Shown here piece by piece: positions 49,910 through 59,328 of a stretch of 64,000 nt of DNA. The DNA lies in NCBI RefSeq assembly GCF_001668615.1, contig NZ_LZMC01000084.1, positions 59,711-123,710 on the forward strand, given 5' to 3'. This stretch comes from Mycobacterium sp. 1274761.0. GTDB lineage: Bacteria > Actinomycetota > Actinomycetes > Mycobacteriales > Mycobacteriaceae. The notes below the pieces were generated by a model that was not told the origin of the DNA, made no database searches, and worked only from the letters and a program-made list of their open reading frames with translations. The position numbers and the translations under genes are program-made. The stretch's first letter is position 1, and each line of letters starts with the position of its first letter.

Positions 49910-50299
49910 TCAGACGCGCGGGGGCATCCCCACCGGTCGCGATGCCTCCAGTTTCTGCTTGAGCTCGAAGGACATTTTCTTCCCCGCCACCCGGCGCTGG
50001 TGATTCACCTTGGCAAGGTTCATCTTGGCCAGCTGCCAGGCGGCCGCCCCAGCGGGCTCGGCATGAAGAAAGTAGTTGAGGATGACGCCGTCGAGCGACG
50101 GCTCCAGCCAGACCTCCATGGTGCCGGTCAGCGCGCCGTGCACCGTCCACCGGTGGCCCAGCGGGCCGCGGTCCTCGATGACCGACAGATGCAGGTCCGG
50201 CCACCAGCGACGCCAGCTGGCCGGGTCGGCGACGGCCTTGCCGACCTCAGCGGGGTCGGCCGCCACGAACGTCTGGTCGGCGATCTGGATGCTGTTCAT
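49910..50299 (-). CDS. Second SRPBCC-family protein (Rv2186c-like)
   Basis: A 129-residue polyketide-cyclase-like protein: MNSIQIADQTFVAADPAEVG, WRRWWPDLHLSVIEDRGP, then a basic C-terminal helix (NHQRRVAGKKMSFELKQKLE). The ATG at 50299 matches the family length; a start at 50314 would add five residues. It shares the fold but little sequence with its downstream neighbour. It is divergent from fadD15 with 96 bases between. Confidence 0.85.
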   Translation of the reverse strand: MNSIQIADQTFVAADPAEVGKAVADPASWRRWWPDLHLSVIEDRGPLGHRWTVHGALTGTMEVWLEPSLDGVILNYFLHAEPAGAAAWQLAKMNLAKVNHQRRVAGKKMSFELKQKLEASRPVGMPPRV

Positions 50300-50395
50300 C
50301 GCCCCTAGCTTCACATACCCGGGCTGGGATCGTGACGGCGATGGGCGACTAGGCTGGCTCCAGCAGAGCTGTTACCAGCATCGGAGGCGAAGACC

Positions 50396-52219
50396 GTGCG
50401 CGAGTTCAGCGTTCCCGCATCGTTCGAGGTCGGCGAGCACGACAGCGTCGTCGCCTCGGTGTACTCACTCGAACGCGACGACCCCGGCCTGGCGATCTTT
50501 CAGCGCCTGGTCGACGGCGCGTGGACGGATGTGACGGCGGCCGAGGCGGTGGGTCAAATTCGTTCGGCGGCATTGGGCTTGATCGCCGAGGGCGTCCAGC
50601 CGGGCGACCGGGTGGCGCTGCTGTCGGCGACCCGCTACGAATGGCCGATCCTCGACTTCGCGGTTCTGTCGGTCGGCGCGCTCACTGTCCCGATCTACGA
50701 AACCAGCTCGGCAGAGCAGGTGAAGTACATCCTCGACAACGCCGGTGCGGTGATGGCGTTCGCCGAGACCGACGCCCACGCCGAGAAGATCGAAGCCCAG
50801 AAGGCGGAGCTGCCCGATCTGCGCAAGGTCTTCCGGATCGACGGGTCGGACACCTCGGCTCTGGATGCGCTGGCGCAGGCAGGCGCGTCGGTCGACCCGT
50901 CTGAGCTGGACAAGCGGCTGGCCGGCATCCGGTCGGCCGATCCGGCCACGCTGATCTATACCTCGGGCACGACCGGGACACCCAAGGGCTGCCAGCTGAC
51001 CCACTCCAACCTGGTCTACGAAATCCGCGGTGCCAAGGCCAGCTTCCCGTCGCTTCTCGACAAGGGCGAACGCATGCTGGTGTTCCTCCCGTTGGCGCAC
51101 GTGTTGGCCCGCGCGATCACGATGGCGGCGTTCTGCAACAAGGTGACGCTCGGCTTCACCAGCGACATCAAGAACCTGGTCCCGATGTTCGGCGTGTTCA
51201 AGCCAACGCTGGTGGTGTCGGTGCCGCGGGTGTTCGAAAAGGTCTACAACACCGCGGAGCAAAACGCCCGCAACGACGGCAAGGGCCGGATCTTTGAGGC
51301 TGCGGTGAATACCGCGATCGCCTACAGCGAGGCCCTGGATTCCGGGCGCGGACGTGACGAGCGGAAAGGCCGGGGCCCGGGGCTGCTGCTGCGCGCCAAG
51401 CATGCCCTGTTCGACCGGCTGGTCTACGGCAAGCTGCGCGCGGCGCTCGGCGGGAACTGCCACGCCGCGATTTCCGGCGGTGCACCGTTGGGCGCGCGGC
51501 TCGGTCACTTCTATCGCGGTGTGGGGCTGACGATCTACGAGGGCTACGGCCTGACCGAGACCAGCGCGGCCATCACGGTCAACCCCGTCGACGACGTCAG
51601 GTTCGGGTCGGTCGGAAAGCTGTTGCCGGGCAACAGCATGCGCATCGACGAGGACAACGAGCTGCTGGTGCGCGGCGGCGTGGTGTTCGGCGGCTACTGG
51701 CACAATGCGGAGGAGACCGACGCGGTCTTCACCGACGGTTGGTTCCACACTGGCGACCTCGGCGCCATCGACGACGACGGGTTCCTGACCATCGTCGGCC
51801 GCAAGAAGGAGATCATCGTCACTGCTGGCGGCAAGAACGTCGCGCCGGCGACCCTCGAGGATCGACTGCGCGCCCACCCGCTGATCAGCCAGGCGATGTG
51901 TGTCGGTGACGCCAAACCGTTCATCGCCGCGCTCATCACCATCGACCCCGAGGCGTTCGGTGGCTGGAAGGACCGCAACGGCAAGAACGCCGACGCGACG
52001 GTCGCGGACCTGGCCGACGACCCCGACCTCGTCGCGGAGATCGACTTGGCGGTCAAGGAGGCCAACCAGGCCGTCTCGAAGGCCGAGGCGATCCGCAAGT
52101 TCCGCATCCTGCCGGTCGACTTCACTGAGGACACCGGCGAGCTGACCCCGACCATGAAGCTCAAGCGCAAGGTGGTTGCCGACAAGTTCGCCTCGGACAT
52201 CGAAGGCCTCTACAGCTGA
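50396..52219 (+). CDS. fadD15: Long-chain fatty acid-CoA ligase FadD15
   Basis: A 607-residue adenylate-forming ligase that activates long-chain fatty acids with ATP and CoA. The AMP motif is IYTSGTTGTPKGCQLTHSNL near residue 185. Later motifs are YEGYGLTETSAAI, GWFHTGDLGAIDDDGFL and the lysine region KLKRKVVADKF. A GTG start at 50396 has GGAGG eight bases upstream. Orthologue order places it before pimB', with which it converges. Confidence 0.94.
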   Translation: MREFSVPASFEVGEHDSVVASVYSLERDDPGLAIFQRLVDGAWTDVTAAEAVGQIRSAALGLIAEGVQPGDRVALLSATRYEWPILDFAVLSVGALTVPIYETSSAEQVKYILDNAGAVMAFAETDAHAEKIEAQKAELPDLRKVFRIDGSDTSALDALAQAGASVDPSELDKRLAGIRSADPATLIYTSGTTGTPKGCQLTHSNLVYEIRGAKASFPSLLDKGERMLVFLPLAHVLARAITMAAFCNKVTLGFTSDIKNLVPMFGVFKPTLVVSVPRVFEKVYNTAEQNARNDGKGRIFEAAVNTAIAYSEALDSGRGRDERKGRGPGLLLRAKHALFDRLVYGKLRAALGGNCHAAISGGAPLGARLGHFYRGVGLTIYEGYGLTETSAAITVNPVDDVRFGSVGKLLPGNSMRIDEDNELLVRGGVVFGGYWHNAEETDAVFTDGWFHTGDLGAIDDDGFLTIVGRKKEIIVTAGGKNVAPATLEDRLRAHPLISQAMCVGDAKPFIAALITIDPEAFGGWKDRNGKNADATVADLADDPDLVAEIDLAVKEANQAVSKAEAIRKFRILPVDFTEDTGELTPTMKLKRKVVADKFASDIEGLYS

Positions 52220-52222
52220 CCG

Positions 52223-53365
52223 CTAACGGACCAGCAGGGCCTTCAGCCGTTCGCCCTGGTGTCGCCATTGCCAGTTATCGACGACCCAGCGGCGCCCGGC
52301 GGCGCCCATTTCGGCCGCCCGCTGCGGGTCGGCCAGGATATCGGTTATCGCAGAGGCGATTTCGTCGACGTCGGTGCCGTCGACCACCCGCCCGGTGACC
52401 CCGTCCTGCACGGTTTCCGGCGCCCCGCCCGAGTCCCCCGCGACGACGGGCACACCGGTAGAGGACGCCTCGAGGAAGACGATGCCGAGACCCTCGACGT
52501 CCAGGCCGCCGCCGCGGGTACGGCACGGCATCGCGAACACGTCGGCCATCGCGTGGTGGGCGGGTAGTTCGGCACCGGGCACCCCGCCAGTGAACTGCAC
52601 GTGGTCGCTGACACCCGTCTCCCGTGCCAGCCGGCGCAGCGTATCCACATACGGGCCGCCCCCGACGATGACCAGCGCCGCCCCGTCGACGCGGCGACGG
52701 ATCACGGGAAGGGCTCGGATCAGCATGTCCTGCCCTTTGCGAGGCACCAGCCGCGACAGGCACACGATCACCGGGCGATCACCAAGCCTGTAGCGCGAGC
52801 GCATCTCGGCGCGCGCGGCCGGATCCGGGGCGAAGCGGTCGGTGTCCACTCCGGGCGGCACATACTCCAGCGCGGCATGCGGGCCGAACGCCGACGCGAA
52901 CCGGTTCCGGGTGTACTGACTGACATAGGTCACGGCGTCGGTACCGTCGCCGATGCGGCGCAACGCGTGGCGCGCCAACGGCAACATCGACCAGCCGACC
53001 TCGTGGCCGTGCGTGCTGGCGATGACACGACGGGCTCCCGCGCTGCGGGCGCGCGGCGCGAGCAGCGCCAGCGGTGCCGCCGCGCCGAACCAGACGGTTT
53101 CGACACCGCGGTCGGCGATCAAGCGCCGCATCCTCCCGTCGACGGAGGGCCCGGGAAGCATCAGCGTCGTCGGGTGACGCACCACCTCATATCCCGTTGC
53201 CACGGCCTCTTGGTCGAACTCCTCGCAACCCTTCCACCGCGGTGCATACACCGATAGCGCGTAGCCGCCCGACTGCACCAGCTGACCCACGAGCTCATGA
53301 AGGTAGGACTGGATGCCGCCGCGCCGAGGCGGAAAGTCGTTGGTCACCAACAGGATTCGCGACAT
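52223..53365 (-). CDS. pimB': PIM mannosyltransferase PimB'
   Basis: A 380-residue GT4 glycosyltransferase transferring mannose from GDP-mannose to PIM1 on the inner membrane face. The N-terminus is LVTNDFPPRRGGIQSYLHEL. The nucleotide pocket is VCLSRLVPRKGQDMLIRA, and the E-x7-E motif is in EGLGIVFLEASSTG. It is the second mannosylation step of the pathway leading to the LM and LAM made by MptA and MptC. It converges on fadD15 with a three-base gap. Confidence 0.94.
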   Translation of the reverse strand: MSRILLVTNDFPPRRGGIQSYLHELVGQLVQSGGYALSVYAPRWKGCEEFDQEAVATGYEVVRHPTTLMLPGPSVDGRMRRLIADRGVETVWFGAAAPLALLAPRARSAGARRVIASTHGHEVGWSMLPLARHALRRIGDGTDAVTYVSQYTRNRFASAFGPHAALEYVPPGVDTDRFAPDPAARAEMRSRYRLGDRPVIVCLSRLVPRKGQDMLIRALPVIRRRVDGAALVIVGGGPYVDTLRRLARETGVSDHVQFTGGVPGAELPAHHAMADVFAMPCRTRGGGLDVEGLGIVFLEASSTGVPVVAGDSGGAPETVQDGVTGRVVDGTDVDEIASAITDILADPQRAAEMGAAGRRWVVDNWQWRHQGERLKALLVR

Positions 53366-53377
53366 ATCCTGGCCAAT

Positions 53378-54211
53378 CTATCCCGACAGCCAATGCCGCC
53401 AGTCGGCCAGCACGTCGCCCAGCGGCGCGCCGAGCGTCTCCGACACGGCCGTTTCGACATCGGGATGTCGGGGGCCGCAGGCCCGTGTGTAGAGGCGCCG
53501 CAGGGCGGCCGTCCTGTGCGTGTCGGCGACGAAACGGGTGAACCACCAGGCCTGGTCGTAGGCGAGTGTGCGCGTCGGCCCGGCCGTATCGAGGTCGGCG
53601 TCGCTGGGCAAATTCGCCAACGCGGGCGCGCGCACAGGCCCCGGCCGTTCCGCCTGCGGCCGCGCCACGAAGTCGGCGGTGCCCTCGGTCAGCCAGCGCG
53701 GCGCGTCGGCCGCGGTCTCCGACCGCGCCGCAAAGTGAAACAGCTCATGGCGCAACACGATTCGCAGCGCCGCATCGCTCATCGCGGCCGCGCCCGGCGC
53801 GAACACGATGCGCTGCCCCGTCGTCGCCGCCGCGATGTCGGCGCCCCCGCCCGCCAACGCGCGGAATTGTTCGTCGGATGCGCTGGCCACGACGACGACG
53901 TTGCGCTGCCAGTCGGGACCCCAGAACGCCGTCACCGCGCGCGCAGCGTCGTCCATGCCGGCGGCGACCCGGTCCATCAGCGGTTGCGTCGCCGGTCCGC
54001 CGAGGCTCATCAACTCCACCGTTCGGCCGTCGGCGAGCGTGACGGTCTTCGACGCCGCGGCCGACGCGGTGGGCGTCGCTGTCAGAGGAGCGGGGGCGAC
54101 GGCCGGCGCGGCAGGTCGGCCGACAAGCGCGGCCGCCACGATCAGTTCGACGATCAGCAGCAGGCCCAGCAGGGGACGTCTAGTACCGGCGGACGTTATG
54201 GATCGGGGCAT
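53378..54211 (-). CDS. Secreted or anchored zinc peptidase-like protein (Rv2189c-like)
   Basis: A 277-residue protein with an N-terminal signal anchor (RPLLGLLLIVELIVAAALVG). A probable zinc site is LRHELFHFAAR (H-E-x2-H) near residue 159, followed ~16 residues later by TEGTADFVA, the third ligand region of MA-clan peptidases. It resembles peptidase MA-like proteins of mycobacteria. The substrate is unknown. The first ATG, at 54211, overlaps the NlpC/P60 gene by 32 bases, so the two are probably cotranslated. Confidence 0.85.
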   Translation of the reverse strand: MPRSITSAGTRRPLLGLLLIVELIVAAALVGRPAAPAVAPAPLTATPTASAAASKTVTLADGRTVELMSLGGPATQPLMDRVAAGMDDAARAVTAFWGPDWQRNVVVVASASDEQFRALAGGGADIAAATTGQRIVFAPGAAAMSDAALRIVLRHELFHFAARSETAADAPRWLTEGTADFVARPQAERPGPVRAPALANLPSDADLDTAGPTRTLAYDQAWWFTRFVADTHRTAALRRLYTRACGPRHPDVETAVSETLGAPLGDVLADWRHWLSG

Positions 54212-55313
54212 TGTTCACCGGCGCCACTTGCACCGGCGTGCCGTAGGTGGACGCATGCACCATCATTCCGTCGCCGATGTAGATCGCCGCGTGCGAGGCG
54301 TCCGAGTAGTAGGTGACGACGTCACCGGGCTGCATCTCCGACATGTCGACGGGCTGCCCGCCGCGCGCCAGCGCCTGGCTGGAATGCGGCAGCGAAATGC
54401 CCGCCTGCTGGAACGCCCACATCACCAGGCCCGAGCAATCGAACTGGTTGGGCCCGGAGCCACCCCACGAATAGGGCGAACCGATCCGGGTCAGCGCGGC
54501 CTGCACGGCCATCGTGCCCTCGCCGCCGGGCGCCTCCGCGATGGCCGCGTCGGGCGGTGCGACGTCGCTGGGCGGGATGCCGAGGGGCGGAGCCGCCACG
54601 ATCGCGGGATCCTCGGGCGCCGGCGGCGCCGCTTCAGGCAGCGGAGGCGGCGGCGGAACGGCCGCCAGCGCTTCCCGCTGGGCGGGCGACAACGTCTCGA
54701 ACTGCGACTTGACGACCGCGATCTGCACCTGCAGCTGAATTTGCTTGGCTTGCAAGTCAGCGCGCACCGCGGCGGCCTGCTCGGCGGCCGTCTTGGCCTC
54801 CGCCGCTGACTTGGCGGACGCTTCCTGTGCCTTGGCGGCCTCGGCGTTGACGGCGCGGTAGCTCTTCATCTGCGCCGACATCTCCGCGGCCATCACGCGC
54901 TGAACCGACAGCTGGTCGATCAGCCGCTGCGGTGAGTCGGCGGTCAGCATGGCGTCCATGCCGCTGGTCCTGCCGCCCATGTATTGAGCGGCAGCAAACT
55001 TGTCGACGGCGGCCTGGAATGTTGCCAGCTGCGACTTGGCTTGGTTAACGGCGGCTTGGTCGGCGGCGTGCTTGGCCTCGGCGTCCCGCTGCGCAGCCAG
55101 CTTGTTGTTGAGGTCCAACTGCGCCGAATGCATTGCCTCAGTGGTGCGCTCGGCTTGACGCGACAGTTCGTTCAGCTTCGCTAGCGCATCATCGGCCGGG
55201 TCTGCCTGCACATTGGCGGCAACGACTCCTCCGAACAGCGTCAACCCCGCTATTGCACATATGAGGGGTCGCTTCACTGCGCGCGCTAGCCAATGCGTAC
55301 GGTCGAGCGTCAA
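54180..55313 (-). CDS. Secreted NlpC/P60 peptidoglycan endopeptidase (Rv2190c-like)
   Basis: A 377-residue exported wall hydrolase. A signal peptide (PLICAIAGLTLFGGVVAAN, ending near ADP) is followed by a coiled coil (~40-235: DDALAKLNELSRQAERTTEA, heptads rich in Ala/Gln), a Pro-rich linker and an NlpC/P60 domain from ~265. Catalytic Cys is in FDCSGLVMWAFQQAG, His in DASHAAIYIGDG, and the second His in MMVHASTYG. The coiled coil resembles that of RipA, which self-inhibits the enzyme. The TTG at 55313 is the chosen start. The upstream gap holds a CTGTCT/AGACAG repeat. Confidence 0.93.
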   Translation of the reverse strand: MTLDRTHWLARAVKRPLICAIAGLTLFGGVVAANVQADPADDALAKLNELSRQAERTTEAMHSAQLDLNNKLAAQRDAEAKHAADQAAVNQAKSQLATFQAAVDKFAAAQYMGGRTSGMDAMLTADSPQRLIDQLSVQRVMAAEMSAQMKSYRAVNAEAAKAQEASAKSAAEAKTAAEQAAAVRADLQAKQIQLQVQIAVVKSQFETLSPAQREALAAVPPPPPLPEAAPPAPEDPAIVAAPPLGIPPSDVAPPDAAIAEAPGGEGTMAVQAALTRIGSPYSWGGSGPNQFDCSGLVMWAFQQAGISLPHSSQALARGGQPVDMSEMQPGDVVTYYSDASHAAIYIGDGMMVHASTYGTPVQVAPVNNAPIHNVRRY

Positions 55314-55466
55314 GATTGTGCGTCCTCAAACTGCCGTTGGCGAGTCGCCCCGAACTGTCTTAGGTCTCAGACAGGTTACGAAACGGCATCGGCCTTGTCC
55401 AAACGAAGGACGCAAATTTAACAGCCTCTCAGAGTTTTTCGGCGCGCTCCGTTGCCAGGCGTGTCG

Positions 55467-55691
55467 TCACGCGACAACTCCCGAACCGCCCTGCCGGTGA
55501 ATGGGCACCAACCGCAGCCGCGGTGCCAGGCCGGCTTCGGCGAGCACCTCGAGCGCCGCCCGCTCGTCCTGCAGCAGGGTGTCCGGGACACCGAGGAGCA
55601 CACTCACGACGCAGTCCTTACACCCGGGCCCGCGCACGGCGCAGTCGTCGCAATCGATGGTGACCGTTCCGGTATCGCTGGTCTCGTCCAT
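55467..55691 (-). CDS. Small conserved Cys-rich protein
   Basis: A 74-residue protein. A cluster IDCDDCAVRGPGCKDCVVSV holds four Cys in a C-x2-C…C-x2-C arrangement suited to zinc or an iron-sulfur cluster; the rest is helical (LLQDERAALEVLAEAGLAPR). Similar small proteins occur in this position in other mycobacteria. ATG at 55691; longer versions read antisense of the nuclease gene. It is divergent from the DnaQ/GIY-YIG gene with about 100 bases between. Confidence 0.8.
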   Translation of the reverse strand: MDETSDTGTVTIDCDDCAVRGPGCKDCVVSVLLGVPDTLLQDERAALEVLAEAGLAPRLRLVPIHRQGGSGVVA

Positions 55692-55794
55692 CTGATCGTC
55701 CTTCCGATCGGAGTTGGTCGCACCGTATCGGGCACCACCGACAACCCGGCGTGGCAACCTCAACGCTGTCGGTGGCACTGCCTACCTTCAGCGC

Positions 55795-57666
55795 ATGGGT
55801 CAGCTCAGCTTCGCCGACGTCGATCCGCTGAGTGACCTCTCCCTGCGTGACACCACCTTCGTCGTCGTCGACCTCGAGACCACGGGCGGTCGGGCGACCG
55901 GCGACGGCGACAACGTCGACGCCATCACCGAGATCGGCGCGGTCAAGGTGCGCGGCGGTGTCGTGCTGGGCGAACTGGCCACGCTGGTCGACCCGGGCCG
56001 CAGCATTCCGCCGCAGATCGTTGCGCTCACCGGGATCACATCGGCGATGGTGTACAACGCGCCCACGATCGAGTCGGTGCTGCCGGCATTCCTCGAGTTC
56101 GCCCGCGGGGCAGTGCTCGTGGCCCACAACGCGGGGTTCGACGTCGGTTTCCTGCGCGCCGCGGCCGAGCGCTGCCAGCTTCCGTGGCCGCGCCCACCCG
56201 TGCTGTGCACCGTCCGGTTGGCGCGCCGGGTGCTGACTCGCGACGAAGCGCCCAGCGTGCGGCTGTCGGAGCTGGCCCGGCTGTTCGGCGCCGCCTCCAC
56301 GCCCACCCACCGCGCACTCGACGACGCCCGCGCCACCGTCGACGTGCTGCACGGGCTCATCGAGCGGGTCGGCAACCAAGGCGTGCACACCTACACCGAC
56401 CTGCGTTCGTATCTGCCGGACGTGACGCCGGAGCAGCGTCGCAAGCGCACGCTCGCCGCGAGCCTTCCGCACCGGCCCGGGGTGTATCTGTTCCGCGGTC
56501 CCGGCGACGTGGGGTCCCCGCGAAGCAGCGGAGTGCTCTATGTCGGCACCGCGGTAGACCTGCGCCGGCGCGCGGGCCAGTACTTCAACGGCTCGGACTC
56601 GCGGCCACGCATCAAGGAGATGGTCGCGCTGGCGACGGCGATCGACCATGTCGAGTGCGCCCACGAGCTCGAGGCGGGTGTGCGCGAGCTGCGGCTGCTG
56701 GCCGCTCACGCGCCGCCGTACAACCGTCGGTCGAAGTTTCCGCGCCGCTGGTGGTGGATAACGCTCACCGACGAAGCGTTTCCGCGATTCTCCATCGTGA
56801 GGAACCCGAAGGGCGACAACGCTATCGGGCCGTTCCGCGTCCGCGGTGACGCGGTCGAGACGGCCGATCTGCTGGCCCGGTTCACCGGCCTGCGCACCTG
56901 CACCGGCCGGCTTGCGCGATCGGCTCTGCACGGGCCGGCCTGCCCCGAACGCGAGTTGGCACCCTGCCCCGCGTCCCGCGGTGTCAACGCCGCCGACTAC
57001 GCGGACGCGCCGCGGCGCGCGGCGGCTTTGATCGAGGGGCGCGACGACCGGGCTCTCACCGAGATACGGGCCCGCATCGAGGAGCTGGCCGGCCACCACC
57101 GCTACGAGACGGCCGCGCGGCTGCGCGACCACGCCGCGGCCGCGATCGAGGTGCTGTGGCGCGGTCAGCGGCTGCGGGCGCTGACCGCGGTCACCGAGTT
57201 GGTCGCGGCGCGTCCCGACGGAGCCGGCGGCTGGCATCTCGCAGTGATCCGCAACGGACAGTTGGCCGCCGCCGGTGTCGCGGCGCGCGGAGTGCCGCCG
57301 ATGCCCGTCATCGACGCGATAGGCGCTGGGGCACAGTCGATTCTGGCCGCTCCCGCACCGTTGGGCGGGGCGCTCGTCGAGGAGGTGGCGTTGATCATGC
57401 GGTGGCTGGCCAAACCGGGTGTGCGCATCGTGCGGGCCGACCCAGGGTGGGCGTCGCCGGTGGGGTCCGCGGGACGGTGGGCGGCGTGGGCCGAGACCGC
57501 GCGATCGGCGCGGCTGGCCGCCGAGCAGACCCTCGACTCGTCACACCTGCTGACCGAACCGCACCCAACGCGCGAGCAGCTGTTCGGCCGCACCGGAGTC
57601 GATCGCCTCGACGGCCCGGGTCAGCCCCGACTCCCACGCCGAGAGCCATTCGGCGCCACTGGTTAA
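55795..57666 (+). CDS. DnaQ-like exonuclease / GIY-YIG (UvrC-like) nuclease (Rv2191-like)
   Basis: A 623-residue two-nuclease protein. Residues ~20-190 are a DEDDh 3'-5' exonuclease: VVVDLETTGG, then VAHNAGFDVGFL and THRALDDARATV. Residues ~220-310 are a GIY-YIG domain (RPGVYLFRGPGDVGS, then VLYVGTAVDLRRRAGQYF) as in UvrC; a helical region follows. A role in DNA repair, processing of branched or damaged ends, is inferred. The ATG at 55795 leads straight to MGQLSFADVDP. The last ~42 residues are encoded in sequence antisense to trpD: an unusual 126-base convergent overlap. Confidence 0.9.
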   Translation: MGQLSFADVDPLSDLSLRDTTFVVVDLETTGGRATGDGDNVDAITEIGAVKVRGGVVLGELATLVDPGRSIPPQIVALTGITSAMVYNAPTIESVLPAFLEFARGAVLVAHNAGFDVGFLRAAAERCQLPWPRPPVLCTVRLARRVLTRDEAPSVRLSELARLFGAASTPTHRALDDARATVDVLHGLIERVGNQGVHTYTDLRSYLPDVTPEQRRKRTLAASLPHRPGVYLFRGPGDVGSPRSSGVLYVGTAVDLRRRAGQYFNGSDSRPRIKEMVALATAIDHVECAHELEAGVRELRLLAAHAPPYNRRSKFPRRWWWITLTDEAFPRFSIVRNPKGDNAIGPFRVRGDAVETADLLARFTGLRTCTGRLARSALHGPACPERELAPCPASRGVNAADYADAPRRAAALIEGRDDRALTEIRARIEELAGHHRYETAARLRDHAAAAIEVLWRGQRLRALTAVTELVAARPDGAGGWHLAVIRNGQLAAAGVAARGVPPMPVIDAIGAGAQSILAAPAPLGGALVEEVALIMRWLAKPGVRIVRADPGWASPVGSAGRWAAWAETARSARLAAEQTLDSSHLLTEPHPTREQLFGRTGVDRLDGPGQPRLPRREPFGATG

Positions 57667-58602
57667 TCCTGCGTGGGCCACCATCGCGCCTGCGGCGTTG
57701 AGGATCACCGCGTCGCGGACGGGCCCCTTGGCGCCGCCCAGCACGGCGCGCGCCTCGGCGGCGTTCCTCTCCGCGTCTCCGCCGACCAGCGCCGCGATGT
57801 CGGCTCGCGGAAAGCCAAACCCGGCCGGATCGAACGTCAGCTTCTCGACGGTGCCCGACTGCACGCGCCAGATCGTGCTCGTCGTGGTGGTGGTCAGCTC
57901 ATCGAGCCCGTCGTCGCCGTGCACCACCAGCACGCTGGAGCGCCGGGTCGCGAATACCCCCGCCATCACCTCGGCCAGGTCGGCCCATGCGCAACCGATC
58001 AGCCCGGCGCGCGGCGAACCCGGATTCGTCAGCGGCCCAAGCAGATTGAACACGGTCGGGACGCCGATCTCGCGACGTGCCGCGCCCGCGTGCCGGTAGG
58101 ACGGGTGGAAATGCGGGGCGAAGCAGAATCCAATGCCCACCTCGGCGACGCTGCGCGCCACCTGCTCGGGCTCGAGATCGATGCGGACCCCGAGCGCCTC
58201 GAGGGTGTCGGCGCCGCCGCTGCGCGACGACGCGGCGCGGTTGCCGTGCTTGACCACGCGGACGCCTGCGGCGGCCACCACGATCGACGCCATCGTCGAC
58301 AGGTTGACGGTGTTCGCACCGTCCCCACCGGTGCCGACCACGTCGACGGTCTCGGTGCCGATCTCGTCGGTGGGCACCCGGCGGGCATACGACAGCATCG
58401 TGTTGGCCAGCTCGGTCACCTCGGCCGAGGTCGGCTTCTTCATCTTCATCGACACGCCGAAGGCCGCGATCTGCGCCGGCGTGGCGGCGCCGGTCATGAT
58501 CTGGTCCATCGCCCAGGCCGCCTCACCCGTTTTCAACGACTGTTGGGTGGTCAGCCTGCCCAGCAGCGACGGCCAGGTCGGCGGGGTGTCGGAAGACGTC
58601 AC
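57541..58602 (-). CDS. trpD: Anthranilate phosphoribosyltransferase TrpD
   Basis: A 353-residue TrpD that joins anthranilate to PRPP in tryptophan synthesis. The PRPP loop VGTGGDGANTVNLSTM is near residue 92. Other landmarks are VVKHGNRAASSRSGGADTLE, GIGFCFAPHFHPSYRH and VVHGDDGLDELTTT. The GTG at 58602 is chosen; the frame stays open to 58647. The C-terminus LLARWVRFGQQV matches the family. It overlaps the nuclease gene at its 3' end and is divergent from ctaE by 68 bases. Confidence 0.96.
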   Translation of the reverse strand: MTSSDTPPTWPSLLGRLTTQQSLKTGEAAWAMDQIMTGAATPAQIAAFGVSMKMKKPTSAEVTELANTMLSYARRVPTDEIGTETVDVVGTGGDGANTVNLSTMASIVVAAAGVRVVKHGNRAASSRSGGADTLEALGVRIDLEPEQVARSVAEVGIGFCFAPHFHPSYRHAGAARREIGVPTVFNLLGPLTNPGSPRAGLIGCAWADLAEVMAGVFATRRSSVLVVHGDDGLDELTTTTTSTIWRVQSGTVEKLTFDPAGFGFPRADIAALVGGDAERNAAEARAVLGGAKGPVRDAVILNAAGAMVAHAGLTSGAEWLSAWESGLTRAVEAIDSGAAEQLLARWVRFGQQV

Positions 58603-58670
58603 GGCTGAGATTATGACGAATTGCCTGACCCGGGTGGAGTTGAACAACTACAAAGCGTCATACTTGCGGT

Positions 58671-59282
58671 GTGACGAGCGCAGTAGGGACCTCGGGAACC
58701 GCGATCACGTCGCGCGTACATTCGCTGAACCGGCCAAATATGGTCAGTGTCGGCACCATCGTCTGGCTTTCCAGCGAGTTGATGTTCTTTGCTGGGCTGT
58801 TCGCGATGTATTTCACCGCGCGCTCTCAGGCCGGCGGGGAATGGCCGCCGCCGCCCACCGAGCTGAACCTGTATCAGGCCGTGCCGGTGACCATGGTGCT
58901 GATCGCGTCGTCGTTCACCTGCCAGATGGGCGTGTTCGCCGCCGAGCGCGGCGACGTGTTCGGGCTGCGCCGGTGGTACGTGATCACGTTCCTGATGGGG
59001 CTGTTCTTCGTGCTCGGCCAGGGTTACGAGTACATCCACCTCGTCGAGCACGGCACCACGATCTCCAGCAGCGCATACGGGTCGGTGTTCTACCTGCCCA
59101 CCGGATTCCACGGCCTGCACGTGATCGGCGGCCTGATCGCCTTCGTCTTCCTGCTGGCGCGAACCACGATGAGCAAGTTCACGCCCGCACAGGCGACGGC
59201 GGCGATCGTCGTGTCGTACTACTGGCACTTCGTCGACATCGTCTGGATCGCGTTGTTCGCCACCATCTACTTCGTCCGATGA
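58671..59282 (+). CDS. ctaE: Cytochrome c oxidase subunit III CtaE
   Basis: A 203-residue membrane protein with about five helices, subunit III of the aa3-type oxidase. Signature parts are VGTIVWLSSELMFFAGLFAM, the QGYEYIHLVE region, FYLPTGFHGLHVIGGLIAF and SYYWHFVDIVWIALF. It has the short actinobacterial form. It begins the block ctaE-qcrC-qcrA-qcrB; the first gap is 46 bases and the later genes overlap, so the bcc complex and subunit III are made together, matching the fused III2IV2 supercomplex of mycobacteria. Confidence 0.97.
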   Translation: MTSAVGTSGTAITSRVHSLNRPNMVSVGTIVWLSSELMFFAGLFAMYFTARSQAGGEWPPPPTELNLYQAVPVTMVLIASSFTCQMGVFAAERGDVFGLRRWYVITFLMGLFFVLGQGYEYIHLVEHGTTISSSAYGSVFYLPTGFHGLHVIGGLIAFVFLLARTTMSKFTPAQATAAIVVSYYWHFVDIVWIALFATIYFVR

Positions 59283-59328
59283 TCGGCGCACCGCTACCTC
59301 CGGTGGGCCTGCGATGAGAAGGGGTTCG

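Noticed and set aside
55314..55466. CTGTCT/AGACAG repeat upstream of the NlpC/P60 gene as a terminator
   Set aside because: Six-base stems with an eight-base spacer and no U-tract; too weak to call, although an operator is possible.
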